NCBI GenBank assembly: GCA_002298165.1
Contig: DBMI01000047.1
Location: 2,552-65,543, forward strand
Direction of reading: 5' to 3'
DNA: 62,992 nt
DNA from: Desulfarculales bacterium UBA702
Lineage (GTDB): Bacteria; Desulfobacterota; Syntrophobacteria; Syntrophobacterales; Syntrophobacteraceae
Of this stretch, positions 26,088-34,093 are shown piece by piece. Position numbers and translations under genes: made by a program. Within the stretch, counting starts at the first letter, position 1. Every line of letters starts with the position of its first letter. The notes below the pieces were generated by a model. The model did not search any database. It had not been told where the DNA came from and saw only the letters and a program-made list of their open reading frames with translations.

Positions 26088-26403
26088 TGCCGATCTCCTT
26101 GCTGGTGAATCCCGCACCAGCCTCGTTCGAAACAATTGCCCTTGCGCTCGCGGTACCTGCACATTTGCCGGTATCGTTTCGAATTACTGAACATCATTAG
26201 GCAAGAGGTGTGCCATCTAGTTAGATGCTTGTGTGGGGCGGGTTTCAGGCATTGGACAGCGGGAGAGTAAATTTGAAAGTTACAATGTTTGCACTCGATC
26301 ATGCAGAATTTTGCACGTTGAGCATCAAAATTTTGCTTTTGAGGATCAGAAGACCACGCCACAACGTGCCTAAAAATAAATGGACAGATCGACAAAGAGG
26401 GTG
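26088..26403. other. gene-free stretch upstream of the secreted protein gene
   Basis: I see no credible gene here. The stretch presumably carries the promoter of the small secreted protein. It runs up to MITE-like copy B. Confidence 0.3.
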
Positions 26404-26615
26404 GCCCGGATTTATATCCGGGTGCGGAGCACAAGAAGCCTCGCGGAGGCGCCGGAAATCAGGATAACGGTCGAGTGCAAAATGGTAAAGTACAGCTCGG
26501 GAAGCGGCATCTGTTTGAAACGGCCCGTTGGCATTGAAATTAATGCTTTATCCGGGCTACCCGCTTATCGCAGCCCTCTTGCGCTTCGCGCCCGGATATG
26601 AATCCGGGCTACCCG
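26404..26615. mobile_element. MITE-like repeat, copy B
   Basis: This roughly 212-bp stretch is homologous to 16455-16640. It begins with the hairpin GCCCGGATTTATATCCGGGT and ends with GCGCCCGGATATGAATCCGG. A further ATCCGGGCTACCCGC segment lies at 26550-26564. It is more complete than copy A and sits in the gap between a secreted-protein gene and the NIL ferredoxin gene. No coding potential is seen. Confidence 0.72.
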
Positions 26616-26682
26616 CTTGCAATTGTTCAAATAATACGCTGGCAGGCCCAAAATTGGTTCAGGGAGATAGAATATTGCCCGA

Positions 26683-27105
26683 TCAGGCAAGAGAACGGTC
26701 GAAAGTAACTATCATTGCCCTTACGGGGCAGGTCTTTACACATGCCTCGCAGGCACTGCATCTTTCGGATTCGAAAAGAACTTCCATTTCCGGGCGGCTG
26801 ATGTGGAGCGCACCGGTTGGACAAACAGCGGTGCAGGAACCGCACTGGTAGCATTTATCACTATCGCGCCTTATCCCCTGGCCCACAGCATCGACCTCGA
26901 CCCCTACCTCTTCGAGGTATTTCAGCCCCCGGTCGAAGTCCTCCTTCTCCCCGCGCAGCTCCATTACGATCATCCCTTCCCGCCGGGGGGAAATCTGGGC
27001 CTTCAGGATATTAAAACTCAGGTGGTGCGCGCTCACCATGTTGCTGATGATCGGCTGTTCCACAACCTCTTTGGAAAACCTCAACAAAAGCATTTTCGAA
27101 TACAT
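26683..27105 (-). CDS. NIL-domain ferredoxin with two [4Fe-4S] clusters
   Basis: A 140-residue protein with an N-terminal NIL domain (MYSKMLLLRFSKEVVEQPII, about 1-75) and a C-terminal bicluster ferredoxin (CYQCGSCTAVCPTGAL and CSACEACVKTCPVRAM). NIL domains are also found after methionine-importer ATPases. NIL-ferredoxins occur in anaerobes and have been linked to homocysteine/methionine formation and sulfur assimilation in methanogens, so a role in sulfur amino-acid or electron metabolism is inferred. ATG 27105 has a GGAAGGAG site, and the open frame upstream to 27189 lacks one. It is divergent from the rrf2 gene. Confidence 0.88.
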   Translation of the reverse strand: MYSKMLLLRFSKEVVEQPIISNMVSAHHLSFNILKAQISPRREGMIVMELRGEKEDFDRGLKYLEEVGVEVDAVGQGIRRDSDKCYQCGSCTAVCPTGALHISRPEMEVLFESERCSACEACVKTCPVRAMIVTFDRSLA

Positions 27106-27257
27106 CCTTGCTGCTCCTTCCGCCGGCTCGATCCTGGCCAGATTTTCTGAAACAAGACTACAATAACACTGCCCGAACTCAAGTCTCAATCTTTTTTGGC
27201 TGTTTCGGTGAAGCTTCCCGCCTGCTTGAGATCCATGGATGTCCCGCCTTGTTTTTC

Positions 27258-27285
27258 TTGACCCATCGCACTTAAGGGCTATACT
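27258..27285 (+). promoter_or_regulatory. putative sigma-70 promoter of the rrf2 operon
   Basis: TTGACC (27258-27263) and TATACT (27280-27285) are separated by 16 bp, a close match to the vegetative consensus. It points at the Rrf2 regulator gene, leaving a leader of roughly 160 nt. The intergenic region is shared with the divergent ferredoxin gene. Confidence 0.5.
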
Positions 27286-27453
27286 TTTACTCGCGGCTGA
27301 TAATCAGACAACATTTCGGCTTTGCCATGCTACTGGACATTTTCGAATCACCTGCCGGTCTGGGCAGGCCGTTTTGGCGTTTAATCCTATGAGGCGGAAA
27401 GCATTCATTTTTTGACTTGGCCGGAAGCGATCCGGAACCGAAAGACGCTGGTC

Positions 27454-27942
27454 ATGAAGTTGTCTACGAGGAGCCGATACGGCGTCCGGCTGATGCTGGA
27501 CATGAGCCTGCATAGCAGCGGAGGGCCCGCCAGGCTTGCGGACATCGCCAAAAGGCAGGCAATCCCGTTAAAGTACCTGGAACAGATAATCATAACTCTC
27601 AAGAAGGCCGGATATGTAAAGAGCGTTCGGGGCCCCAGGGGGGGACACCTGCCGGCAAAGCCTCTCAAAGAGATATCTGTTGGAGAAGTTGTATCGGTTC
27701 TGGAAGGTGGCATAAGGCTTACGAAGTGTACCGATCACCCTGAAGCCTGCGATCGCTCGGCATCGTGCATTACGCGATTTCTTTGGAAAGAGGCATCCCA
27801 TGCCATGCGGGAGCGGCTCGACACTGTAACCTTCTTTGATCTGGTGGAGATGTCGTTATCCGGTGGTGAATTGCCCGAATGCGGCGAGTTGAAGGGCGAT
27901 CGCCGCCTGCCCAACGGCCCCGCAAAACAAATAAACGATTGA
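27454..27942 (+). CDS. Rrf2-family transcriptional regulator (IscR-like)
   Basis: The 162-residue protein begins MKLSTRSRYGVRLMLDMSLH, the standard Rrf2 start, with a winged helix whose recognition part reads IPLKYLEQIIITLKKAG and RGPRGGH. Three Cys in KCTDHPEACDRSASC match the IscR-type cluster ligands, so it probably senses Fe-S status, redox state or NO. The C-terminal tail is not conserved. The frame opens at a TTG further upstream, but ATG 27454 matches the family. It is followed by MOSC and radical SAM genes, and its likely targets include the divergent ferredoxin gene or its own operon (inference). Confidence 0.9.
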   Translation: MKLSTRSRYGVRLMLDMSLHSSGGPARLADIAKRQAIPLKYLEQIIITLKKAGYVKSVRGPRGGHLPAKPLKEISVGEVVSVLEGGIRLTKCTDHPEACDRSASCITRFLWKEASHAMRERLDTVTFFDLVEMSLSGGELPECGELKGDRRLPNGPAKQIND

Positions 27943-28027
27943 GTGGTTCAGTACGGCGGAAAGACAGCATAACAGCCCTTTTGCCGGAACCTCCGGCAAA
28001 GAATAAGCGCGAAAGGAAGAATGCTCG

Positions 28028-28495
28028 ATGAAGATAAAATCGATTGCTGTCAGTAAAAAAAAGGGGACACGCAAAGAATGCGTCGAGCAGGCGATTGTCG
28101 TAAAGGAGCACGGCATTGAAGGAGATGCTCATGCCGGGCCGTGGCACAGGCAGGTGAGCTTTCTGGCGATGGAGAGCATAGAAAAGGCAAAAGCATCCGG
28201 CCTCACCGTTGATTTTGGGGATTTTGCCGAAAACATAGCAACCGAAGGAATCGACTGGCCGAATATCCCGCTGGGTTCGCGGTTCAAACTGGGAGAATCC
28301 GTCCTTGTGGAAGTTACCCAGATTGGCAAGGAATGCCACAAAAAGTGCGCAATCTACTATCAGGCCGGGGATTGTATAATGCCGCGCGAGGGAGTTTTTG
28401 CGAGAGTTCTCGAAGGCGGCATCATCCGCCGCGAAGACCCGGTAATGGTGGTGGAGAAGTCGTCCGATTCGGATTCGGGTCCAACCCGGATCTGA
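28028..28495 (+). CDS. MOSC domain-containing protein
   Basis: The 155-residue single-domain MOSC protein has the family pieces HGIEGDAHAG, HRQVSFL and FAENIATEG. It has the conserved Cys in IGKECHKKCAIY. MOSC domains act in sulfur transfer to molybdenum cofactor and in related sulfuration. Stand-alone MOSC proteins of this size are common in anaerobes near moaC or mogA genes, which are absent here. An AAGGAAG site precedes the ATG. It lies 85 nt after the rrf2 gene. Confidence 0.9.
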   Translation: MKIKSIAVSKKKGTRKECVEQAIVVKEHGIEGDAHAGPWHRQVSFLAMESIEKAKASGLTVDFGDFAENIATEGIDWPNIPLGSRFKLGESVLVEVTQIGKECHKKCAIYYQAGDCIMPREGVFARVLEGGIIRREDPVMVVEKSSDSDSGPTRI

Positions 28496-28739
28496 ATTCC
28501 TGGAACTATCATTAGATCTCGCCCCACCCTCCGGGTGGGGTAGGCTCTCCGACCTGCCTCCGGAAATTCTTGCCCCTTCGTTCTAAATTCCTTAAATCCG
28601 CAGGCGACCCTATTTTTTCCCCCATACTTTCCCTTGCAGATCTGATATTTAAGTAAGAGTGATCTTGGCAGACAAAGGCATTTTGAACAGGCTGGACCAG
28701 GCGGCCTTGGAAACAGTCTGCGGAATATAGGGAGCAGGA
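28496..28739. other. spacer with GC hairpin
   Basis: CCCCACCC-TCC-GGGTGGGG (28518-28536) is an 8-bp stem with a 3-nt loop about 20 nt after the MOSC stop. No U-tract follows, but its place suits a transcript end. I see no gene in the rest. Confidence 0.4.
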
Positions 28740-29888
28740 ATGGAAGACAGGGCTTTCGAACAGGGTCCAATCCGGCCTCCGAGTGAGGCGGGCAGCCTTC
28801 TTTTTCGCTTCACGAGAAATTGTCCCTGGAACAAGTGCACCTTCTGCCCGGTTTACAAGCAGGCTGCCTTCAGCAGGCGCTCGCTCCGTGAGATAAAGCA
28901 GGACATCGATTCGGTTGCGGCGATGGTGGACGACATCCGCGCGTTCTCTGAAAAACTGGGACACGGGGGCAGGATAACGCGGGAGGTGATGGGCGCAATT
29001 TTCGCCGACCAGCTGATCGGTAATTTTTGCAGGCATGTAGCGGTCTGGCTCTACTCAGGACGGGGAAGCGTCTTTATACAGGATGCGAACAGCCTGATCC
29101 TTCCTTCCGGCCTTCTTTCCGAGGCCCTCCAGTATCTCAGGGAAAAAATCCCCGGCGTGAAGCGAATTACCTCTTATGCCCGGAGCAGCACGCTTGCCAG
29201 GAAGGACCTCTCGGAACTCACCCTGATTCGCCGAGCCGGTCTTGACCGCATTCACATAGGGATGGAAAGCGGGTCTGATCGGGTGCTGGCATTTGTAAAA
29301 AAAGGCGTTACCGCGGATGAGCACATCGAAGCCGGACGCAAGGTGATAGGCGCCGGGATCGAGCTTTCCGAATACATAATGCCGGGTTTAGGGGGCAAAG
29401 AGTTTTCAGAGGATCATGCGAGGGAATCAGCGCGTGTACTGAACGAAATCAATCCGCATTTCATAAGGCTGAGGACCCTGCGTGTTCCACATCGGGTCCC
29501 CCTTTACAATGACCTGAGGCAAGGCCGGTTCGAAAAACTTTCCGATGAAGATACCGTAGCGGAGATCCGGCATTTCATATCCTGCCTGGACGGAATCTCC
29601 AGCCGACTAACATCAGACCATGCCATGAATCTCCTGGAAGAGGTGGAAGGCACCTTCCCGGAAGGAAAGGATGCCATGCTCGCGGTGATAGACCGGTTCC
29701 TTGCAATGGCCTCCGAGGAAAAGCTCCTGTATAGGCTGGGGCGCAGGGGAGGAGCCTTGAGGTCGCTTGATGAACTGAATGATCCACAATTGCGACAACG
29801 GCTGCAGCTCGCGCTCAACGAGTTGTCCAACCAGAAGGGCTGCGATATTGAGACGGTTATATCGGAGCTGGGGGATCAGTATATCTAA
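28740..29888 (+). CDS. radical SAM protein with CX4CX2C cluster motif
   Basis: The 382-residue protein has a radical SAM core. The cluster motif CPWNKCTFC has four residues between the first two Cys, instead of the usual three. The remaining TIM-barrel features are present, including IHIGMESGSDRVL (SAM-binding region) and a following ELSEYIMPGLGG. There is no B12-binding domain in front. The substrate is not evident. Close relatives in anaerobic proteobacteria are annotated only as radical SAM proteins, as far as I recall. An AGCAGGA ribosome site precedes the ATG. The gene stands between the MOSC protein and the tRNA-editing-domain gene. Confidence 0.88.
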   Translation: MEDRAFEQGPIRPPSEAGSLLFRFTRNCPWNKCTFCPVYKQAAFSRRSLREIKQDIDSVAAMVDDIRAFSEKLGHGGRITREVMGAIFADQLIGNFCRHVAVWLYSGRGSVFIQDANSLILPSGLLSEALQYLREKIPGVKRITSYARSSTLARKDLSELTLIRRAGLDRIHIGMESGSDRVLAFVKKGVTADEHIEAGRKVIGAGIELSEYIMPGLGGKEFSEDHARESARVLNEINPHFIRLRTLRVPHRVPLYNDLRQGRFEKLSDEDTVAEIRHFISCLDGISSRLTSDHAMNLLEEVEGTFPEGKDAMLAVIDRFLAMASEEKLLYRLGRRGGALRSLDELNDPQLRQRLQLALNELSNQKGCDIETVISELGDQYI

Positions 29889-29986
29889 CCCGAAATGGCA
29901 AAGCCATCAGGTGAAACAGGCCAGGCAGTCATAATGCAATGGAGTGATCAGCTTCCGTTGCCGAGAGTGGATTGAAACGGTACAGG

Positions 29987-30034
29987 AACTCGCAACTCGC
30001 AACTCGCAACTCGCAACCTGCAACAGGCAACACA
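29987..30034 (+). repeat. heptanucleotide AACTCGC tandem array at a start codon
   Basis: Four exact AACTCGC units (29987-30014) are followed by AACCTGC, AACAGGC and a partial AACACA. The array ends exactly at the ATG at 30035 and occupies the normal ribosome-binding position. The related units AACCCAC-AACCCGC precede the cobD start near 9869-9882. Confidence 0.8.
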
Positions 30035-30445
30035 ATGAAGCTTCTCATGTTCTATTCCCGCGAATTTTGGGTAAAGCCCTTCGAAAAGGCCGCTGCGGAT
30101 GCCCCTGAAGATGTTCAGGAAAATGATTTTCGCAATGCGGTGGTTATGTTTTATCATGCGGAGGCAGAAGATGAGGGGCGGGAAGACAGGGTGATTGCAA
30201 AATGGGTCAAGAACGCCAAATGGCTCGCGGGGAAATTCGATACAAAGACGGTGGTGTTGCACTCGTTTAACCATCTGTCTCAAAGCAAGGCCCCTATTGA
30301 ATGCGCCGCATCGATGAAATCCGAGGTGATAATCCGCCTTGAAAGGACCGGCTATGCGGTATTCGAAACCCCTTTTGGGTGGCAGAACGAATGGAAGCTG
30401 CACGTATCGGGCGAGTCTCTGGCCAAGGTATTTAAAGAGATTTGA
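30035..30445 (+). CDS. free-standing threonyl-tRNA synthetase editing-domain protein
   Basis: The 136-residue protein resembles the N-terminal editing domain of archaeal threonyl-tRNA synthetase, a D-aminoacyl-tRNA-deacylase-like fold that removes Ser from tRNA-Thr. Diagnostic stretches are MKLLMFYSREFWVKP at the start, VVLHSFNHLSQSKAP and VFETPFGWQNEWKLHVSG at the end. No synthetase catalytic domain is attached, so it would act in trans, if at all. As I recall, the archaeal motif is PFGWYK with a functional Lys. Here that position appears to be Asn, so the activity may have changed. The start is set at 30035 because the upstream frame is only the heptamer repeat. The next gene begins 8 nt later. 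Confidence 0.75.
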   Translation: MKLLMFYSREFWVKPFEKAAADAPEDVQENDFRNAVVMFYHAEAEDEGREDRVIAKWVKNAKWLAGKFDTKTVVLHSFNHLSQSKAPIECAASMKSEVIIRLERTGYAVFETPFGWQNEWKLHVSGESLAKVFKEI

Positions 30446-30453
30446 GGGAGAAA

Positions 30454-30942
30454 ATGGAACGATTTCTGGTAGCAATCGATTGCATGGGGGGCCGCTGCAA
30501 GGTAGTCGATTACCTTATTAAGGTCCTTAAGGATACCAACTGCTGTGAGTTCGTTTTCTTCCATATCCTGCCAACGATCTCTCCCGACAAGCTGCGAAAG
30601 GACGAGGTCCTGCGAATCGAGGCGATTCACGCCGAGAGGCCGGACCTTGCTGGATATTTCTGGAAGGAAGAAGACGAAAAGAATATGTACCGCGCATTTG
30701 CTCTGGCACGAGAGGCGCTTGTCAAAAACGGGTTTTCCGATGATTGTATATCGGCCCGGTTCTGCGTGGAATCGGGAGATGTTGCCGACATCATAATTGC
30801 AAAAGCCGCCGAATTTGGCTGCACGACCATAATACTTGGCCGAAAGAGGCTTAGCAGGGTAAAGGAGTTTTTGCTGGGAAGCGTTGCCGTTGCGGTGCTC
30901 AAAATGGCTCGAGGCGCGGCGGTCTGGGTGGTGGAGGATTAA
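30454..30942 (+). CDS. universal stress protein family
   Basis: The 162-residue single UspA-type domain starts MERFLVAIDCMGGRCKVVDY and ends with the ATP-binding-type region ILGRKRLSRVKEFLLGSVAV. The G-2x-G-9x-G spacing is altered here, since the second Gly of GRKRLSR is missing, so nucleotide binding is doubtful. Family members are cytoplasmic dimers induced by starvation or stress. A GAGGGAG site precedes ATG 30454. It lies 8 nt after the editing-domain gene, and a second USP gene follows. Confidence 0.85.
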   Translation: MERFLVAIDCMGGRCKVVDYLIKVLKDTNCCEFVFFHILPTISPDKLRKDEVLRIEAIHAERPDLAGYFWKEEDEKNMYRAFALAREALVKNGFSDDCISARFCVESGDVADIIIAKAAEFGCTTIILGRKRLSRVKEFLLGSVAVAVLKMARGAAVWVVED

Positions 30943-31026
30943 CGCGGTCCAAAATTGCCGGATGGAGATCCGCGACGGGTTTTTCATATTTCGATTTTCC
31001 TGGCGGCACCCAAAAGGAGAAAATCC

Positions 31027-31506
31027 ATGACGCAAAAAGCGATTTTCAAAAACATCGGCTTTTGTACCGACTTTTCCGAAAATGCCGACTTTGCCTTTGA
31101 GATTGCACTCCAGCTTGCAGAGCAATTTGGGGCCAAGCTCAATATAGTTCACGTGATGGTGAACTTTTCGCTCTCGCCTCCGGTGCACTCGACCTATATG
31201 CCGATTGAATATGATCCCAATTTTGTCGAAGAAGTAACCGTGGCGGCCCAGACTGCCATCAATGATAAATACACCAGCAAAATTCCCGAAGGAATTTCAT
31301 ACGAGGTCCATTTACTATCGGGTTATGCATCGACCGAAATCCTTGATCTATCAGAAGAAAAGGGATTTGACCTCATCGTGATGGGTTCCCACGGACTCAC
31401 CGGCCTGGCCCATGTCTTCTTCGGAAGCACGGCGGATAGAGTGGTGCGAAAAGCAGAATGTTCCGTGCTGACTGTGCGTTCGAAAAAAAGTAAGGCAGCC
31501 GAGTGA
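31027..31506 (+). CDS. universal stress protein family (ATP-binding type)
   Basis: The 159-residue UspA-domain protein has the classic C-terminal motif MGSHGLTGLAHVFFGSTADRVV, that is G-2x-G-9x-G-S, so it should bind ATP. The start is ATG 31027 with an AAGGAG site 8 nt upstream. Open frame extends further without a ribosome site. It differs from its neighbour at 30454, which has lost part of the motif. The tandem pair may be an ATP-binding and non-binding set acting together (inference). Confidence 0.9.
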   Translation: MTQKAIFKNIGFCTDFSENADFAFEIALQLAEQFGAKLNIVHVMVNFSLSPPVHSTYMPIEYDPNFVEEVTVAAQTAINDKYTSKIPEGISYEVHLLSGYASTEILDLSEEKGFDLIVMGSHGLTGLAHVFFGSTADRVVRKAECSVLTVRSKKSKAAE

Positions 31507-31554
31507 AGGCTGTAGGCGGACTCACGAGCCGAGGATGGAAAGGTTGCACATAGG

Positions 31555-32604
31555 ATGGATCTGAAGAAACCTGTTCTGGTGACCGGGGCTGCCGGATTCA
31601 TAGGTTTTCAGTTCGCGAGGAAGCTACTTGGAGAAGGTCTGCCGGTCGTCGGTGTGGACAGCGTGAATGATTATTACGATCCCACTTTGAAGTGGAAGAG
31701 GGTGGAGATACTCGAAAGCTATCCCGGATTTGAATTCATCCGAATGGATTTAAGCGAGTCCAAAACGGTCCGTGACCTTTTCGATGGAGACCGCTTCGAT
31801 GTTGTTGTCCATCTCGCAGCCCAGGCCGGGGTAAGGTATTCTCTCGTAAACCCTCATGCATATACCCAATCCAATATAGCGGCTTTCATTAACATACTGG
31901 AAGGATGCCGCGCCTCGAGTGTTTCACACCTGGTTTTCGCCTCCACCAGCTCGGTCTACGGAGCAAATGAGAAGATCCCTTTCTCGGTGCATGACAACGT
32001 GGATCACCCGGTCTCCCTGTATGCCGCGACTAAAAAGGCTAACGAGCTGATGGCCCATACCTATTCTCACCTCTACGGGCTGCCCTGCACGGGCCTGCGC
32101 TTTTTTACCGTCTATGGACCCTGGGGGCGGCCCGATATGGCGCTTTTCCTGTTTACCCGCGCAATACTTGCCGGCCAGCCAATCGATGTATTCAACTACG
32201 GCCGTATGGGCCGGGACTTCACTTTCATTGACGATATAACGGCGGCGATGCGAAAGATAATCGAGAAGCCGCCTCGGCCCAACCCCGCCTGGGACGCCCG
32301 CTCCCCCGATCCTTCGACGAGTTTTGCCCCTTTCCGGATCTACAATATCGGAAATAATAAACCGGTAAGGCTACTGGATTTTATAGCCACAATAGAGGAA
32401 TGCCTCGGGATAGAGGCGAAGAAGAATTTCCTGCCCATGCAGCCGGGGGATGTTAAGGAAACCTGCGCCGACATCGAAGACCTTGCCCGAGACTTCGGCT
32501 TCAGCCCCTCAACTTCGCTCAAGGAAGGCGTTTCGCGGTTTGTGGAGTGGTTTAAATCGTACTATTCGGACGGGGGGCCCAGCGTAGGTTGGGTTGAGCG
32601 ATAA
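31555..32604 (+). CDS. NAD-dependent nucleotide-sugar epimerase (UDP-glucuronate 4-epimerase-like)
   Basis: The 349-residue extended short-chain dehydrogenase has the NAD motif VTGAAGFIG and the catalytic pair in STSSVYG and YAATKKANE. The family blocks LAAQAGVRYS, RFFTVYGPWGRPDMA and GRDFTFIDDI are also present. These match UDP-glucuronate/UDP-galacturonate 4-epimerases that supply surface polysaccharide. The last seven codons before the TAA lie inside a palindromic repeat (32583-32742), so the natural C-terminus has been replaced by repeat-encoded residues (SVGWVER). The core domain looks intact. Confidence 0.9.
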   Translation: MDLKKPVLVTGAAGFIGFQFARKLLGEGLPVVGVDSVNDYYDPTLKWKRVEILESYPGFEFIRMDLSESKTVRDLFDGDRFDVVVHLAAQAGVRYSLVNPHAYTQSNIAAFINILEGCRASSVSHLVFASTSSVYGANEKIPFSVHDNVDHPVSLYAATKKANELMAHTYSHLYGLPCTGLRFFTVYGPWGRPDMALFLFTRAILAGQPIDVFNYGRMGRDFTFIDDITAAMRKIIEKPPRPNPAWDARSPDPSTSFAPFRIYNIGNNKPVRLLDFIATIEECLGIEAKKNFLPMQPGDVKETCADIEDLARDFGFSPSTSLKEGVSRFVEWFKSYYSDGGPSVGWVER

Positions 32605-32742
32605 AACGGAATTTTGCTGCGAATAGCAGTGAAGTGAGCGAAACCCAACAATCAAACGTCACTCAAGCGCCTGAGCGTTGGGTTTCGTTCTGCAATTCCA
32701 TCTCCGGACGTGTAACCATTTCACCGCTCAACCCAACCTACG
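32583..32742. mobile_element. 160-bp palindromic MITE-like element
   Basis: Outer inverted repeats are CGTAGGTTGGGTTGAGCG (32583-32600) and its exact complement (32725-32742), 18 bp each. Inner inverted repeats CGAAACCCAAC (32639-32649) and GTTGGGTTTCG (32677-32687) are also perfect. It holds no reading frame. A 14-bp fragment of the outer repeat, AGGTTGGGTTGAGC, also occurs at 36733-36746. Such GTAGGTTGGGTTGAGC elements are, as I recall, widespread in environmental bacterial genomes. Confidence 0.85.
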
Positions 32743-32836
32743 GCCGCTTGTCAGGCATTTTCCCGTCTTGCCCGACTGCCGGAAACACTTGCCGGCCGCT
32801 TCGGCCGCAGGTCTCCAATCTCAATGCCGGCTGGCA

Positions 32837-34093
32837 TCAAGTCCGAATGAAATGCCCGTAATGCAGTGCATGGTTGATGATTTGCGATTTGATTTTCGCC
32901 ACCGGCATTTTTTCCCTTATAACGAACCGGTATAGACCCGCCCTGGAAATATCTCCCAGTAGCAGCACGCCCAAAAGGCGCTCTCCATCGGGCGAAAATA
33001 CCAGCTTTCTATATGCCCCGCGTGATTCGTGAACGTGGGTTTCGTAATCCAGTCCGCTCGTATGCACGATCCCCATGGAGACGAATGAGACCCCCGCCAC
33101 CTGGGTGGCGTTGAGAATGCCGAAGGTGCCGCCGTATGCGGTTGGTTTTCCCGCCATATTAAACCCGGCGCAGCGCCCCATCTCGACTGCATTGGTCCAA
33201 AGCGCCGTTACTATGCGCCCGCCGGTCACTGGATCGACGGTTACGGCCACGTCGCCGGCCGCATAGATGCTTTCCGCGCCGGATGCCGTGAACTGGTCCA
33301 CCACGATGCCTCGATCGACACGGATGTTTTCGGAATCCACAAAAGCGGCGTTTGGCCGGACGCCCTTGCCGATACAGACCATTTCACAGGCGATCTCCCG
33401 CCCGTCGTCAAGCAGGACACCGTTTACCCCGTTGCTGCCGGACAGGATCCGGCGGGCTGAGACGCCGGTTTCTATCTCAAGCCCGGCCTTGTTCAGTGCA
33501 TCCCGGATCAGGGATGCATCATCCGGTTCCATGAGTTGCGAGAGGACCTGAGGGGATTGTACGATCAGGGTAACCTTTAGCCCGCGTTCCAACAGGGCGA
33601 AGGAGGCCTTGAGGTTGAGAATCCCGCCTCCAAGCATGATTGCGCGCCTCGATTTTTCGGCCCTTCCCGCGGCGGAGCGCGCATCGGACAGGGTGCGCAG
33701 GGTAAAAACCCCTTCCTGACCGGTGCCGTCAATCTCCGGCGGGACATACGGACTGCTGCCGGTTGCAAGAAGAAGCCGATCAAATGCGACCTCCTCTCCG
33801 CTTTTCAGACTGACAGTTCGCATCCGGGCGTCGATGCCTGCCACCTTCGATTTCAGCCGGACGTCTATCCCAGTGCCCCGGTAAGGCCCATGTCCAACCA
33901 TGGCCATATCCGCCGCGCTTTTCTTCCCGCTGATCAGAAAGGGAATCAACGGTCTGAAGTATGGTGGGTCGGATTCATCGGAGTAAACGGTTACCGGCCC
34001 GCTTTTGTCGATTGCACGAATGGCTTCGGCCGCAGCCATGCCGGCGGCGCTCGCTCCGATAATTACATAGCGCGTTTGACCGGCCATTTTCAT
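32837..34093 (-). CDS. FAD/NAD(P)-dependent oxidoreductase of the CODH cluster
   Basis: The 418-residue protein of the pyridine-nucleotide-disulfide oxidoreductase family has an FAD-binding start YVIIGASAAGMAAAEAIR, a central NAD(P) motif MLGGGILNLKASFAL and the second FAD motif SIYAAGDVAV. It lacks a redox-active CXXXXC, so it resembles rubredoxin/ferredoxin-NAD reductases. The gene overlaps the ferredoxin gene by 4 nt and closes a cooS-cooF-oxidoreductase cluster. The likely job is to pass CO-derived electrons from CooF to NAD(P)+. An alternative start is ATG 34087, which has better ribosome-site spacing. Confidence 0.88.
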   Translation of the reverse strand: MKMAGQTRYVIIGASAAGMAAAEAIRAIDKSGPVTVYSDESDPPYFRPLIPFLISGKKSAADMAMVGHGPYRGTGIDVRLKSKVAGIDARMRTVSLKSGEEVAFDRLLLATGSSPYVPPEIDGTGQEGVFTLRTLSDARSAAGRAEKSRRAIMLGGGILNLKASFALLERGLKVTLIVQSPQVLSQLMEPDDASLIRDALNKAGLEIETGVSARRILSGSNGVNGVLLDDGREIACEMVCIGKGVRPNAAFVDSENIRVDRGIVVDQFTASGAESIYAAGDVAVTVDPVTGGRIVTALWTNAVEMGRCAGFNMAGKPTAYGGTFGILNATQVAGVSFVSMGIVHTSGLDYETHVHESRGAYRKLVFSPDGERLLGVLLLGDISRAGLYRFVIREKMPVAKIKSQIINHALHYGHFIRT

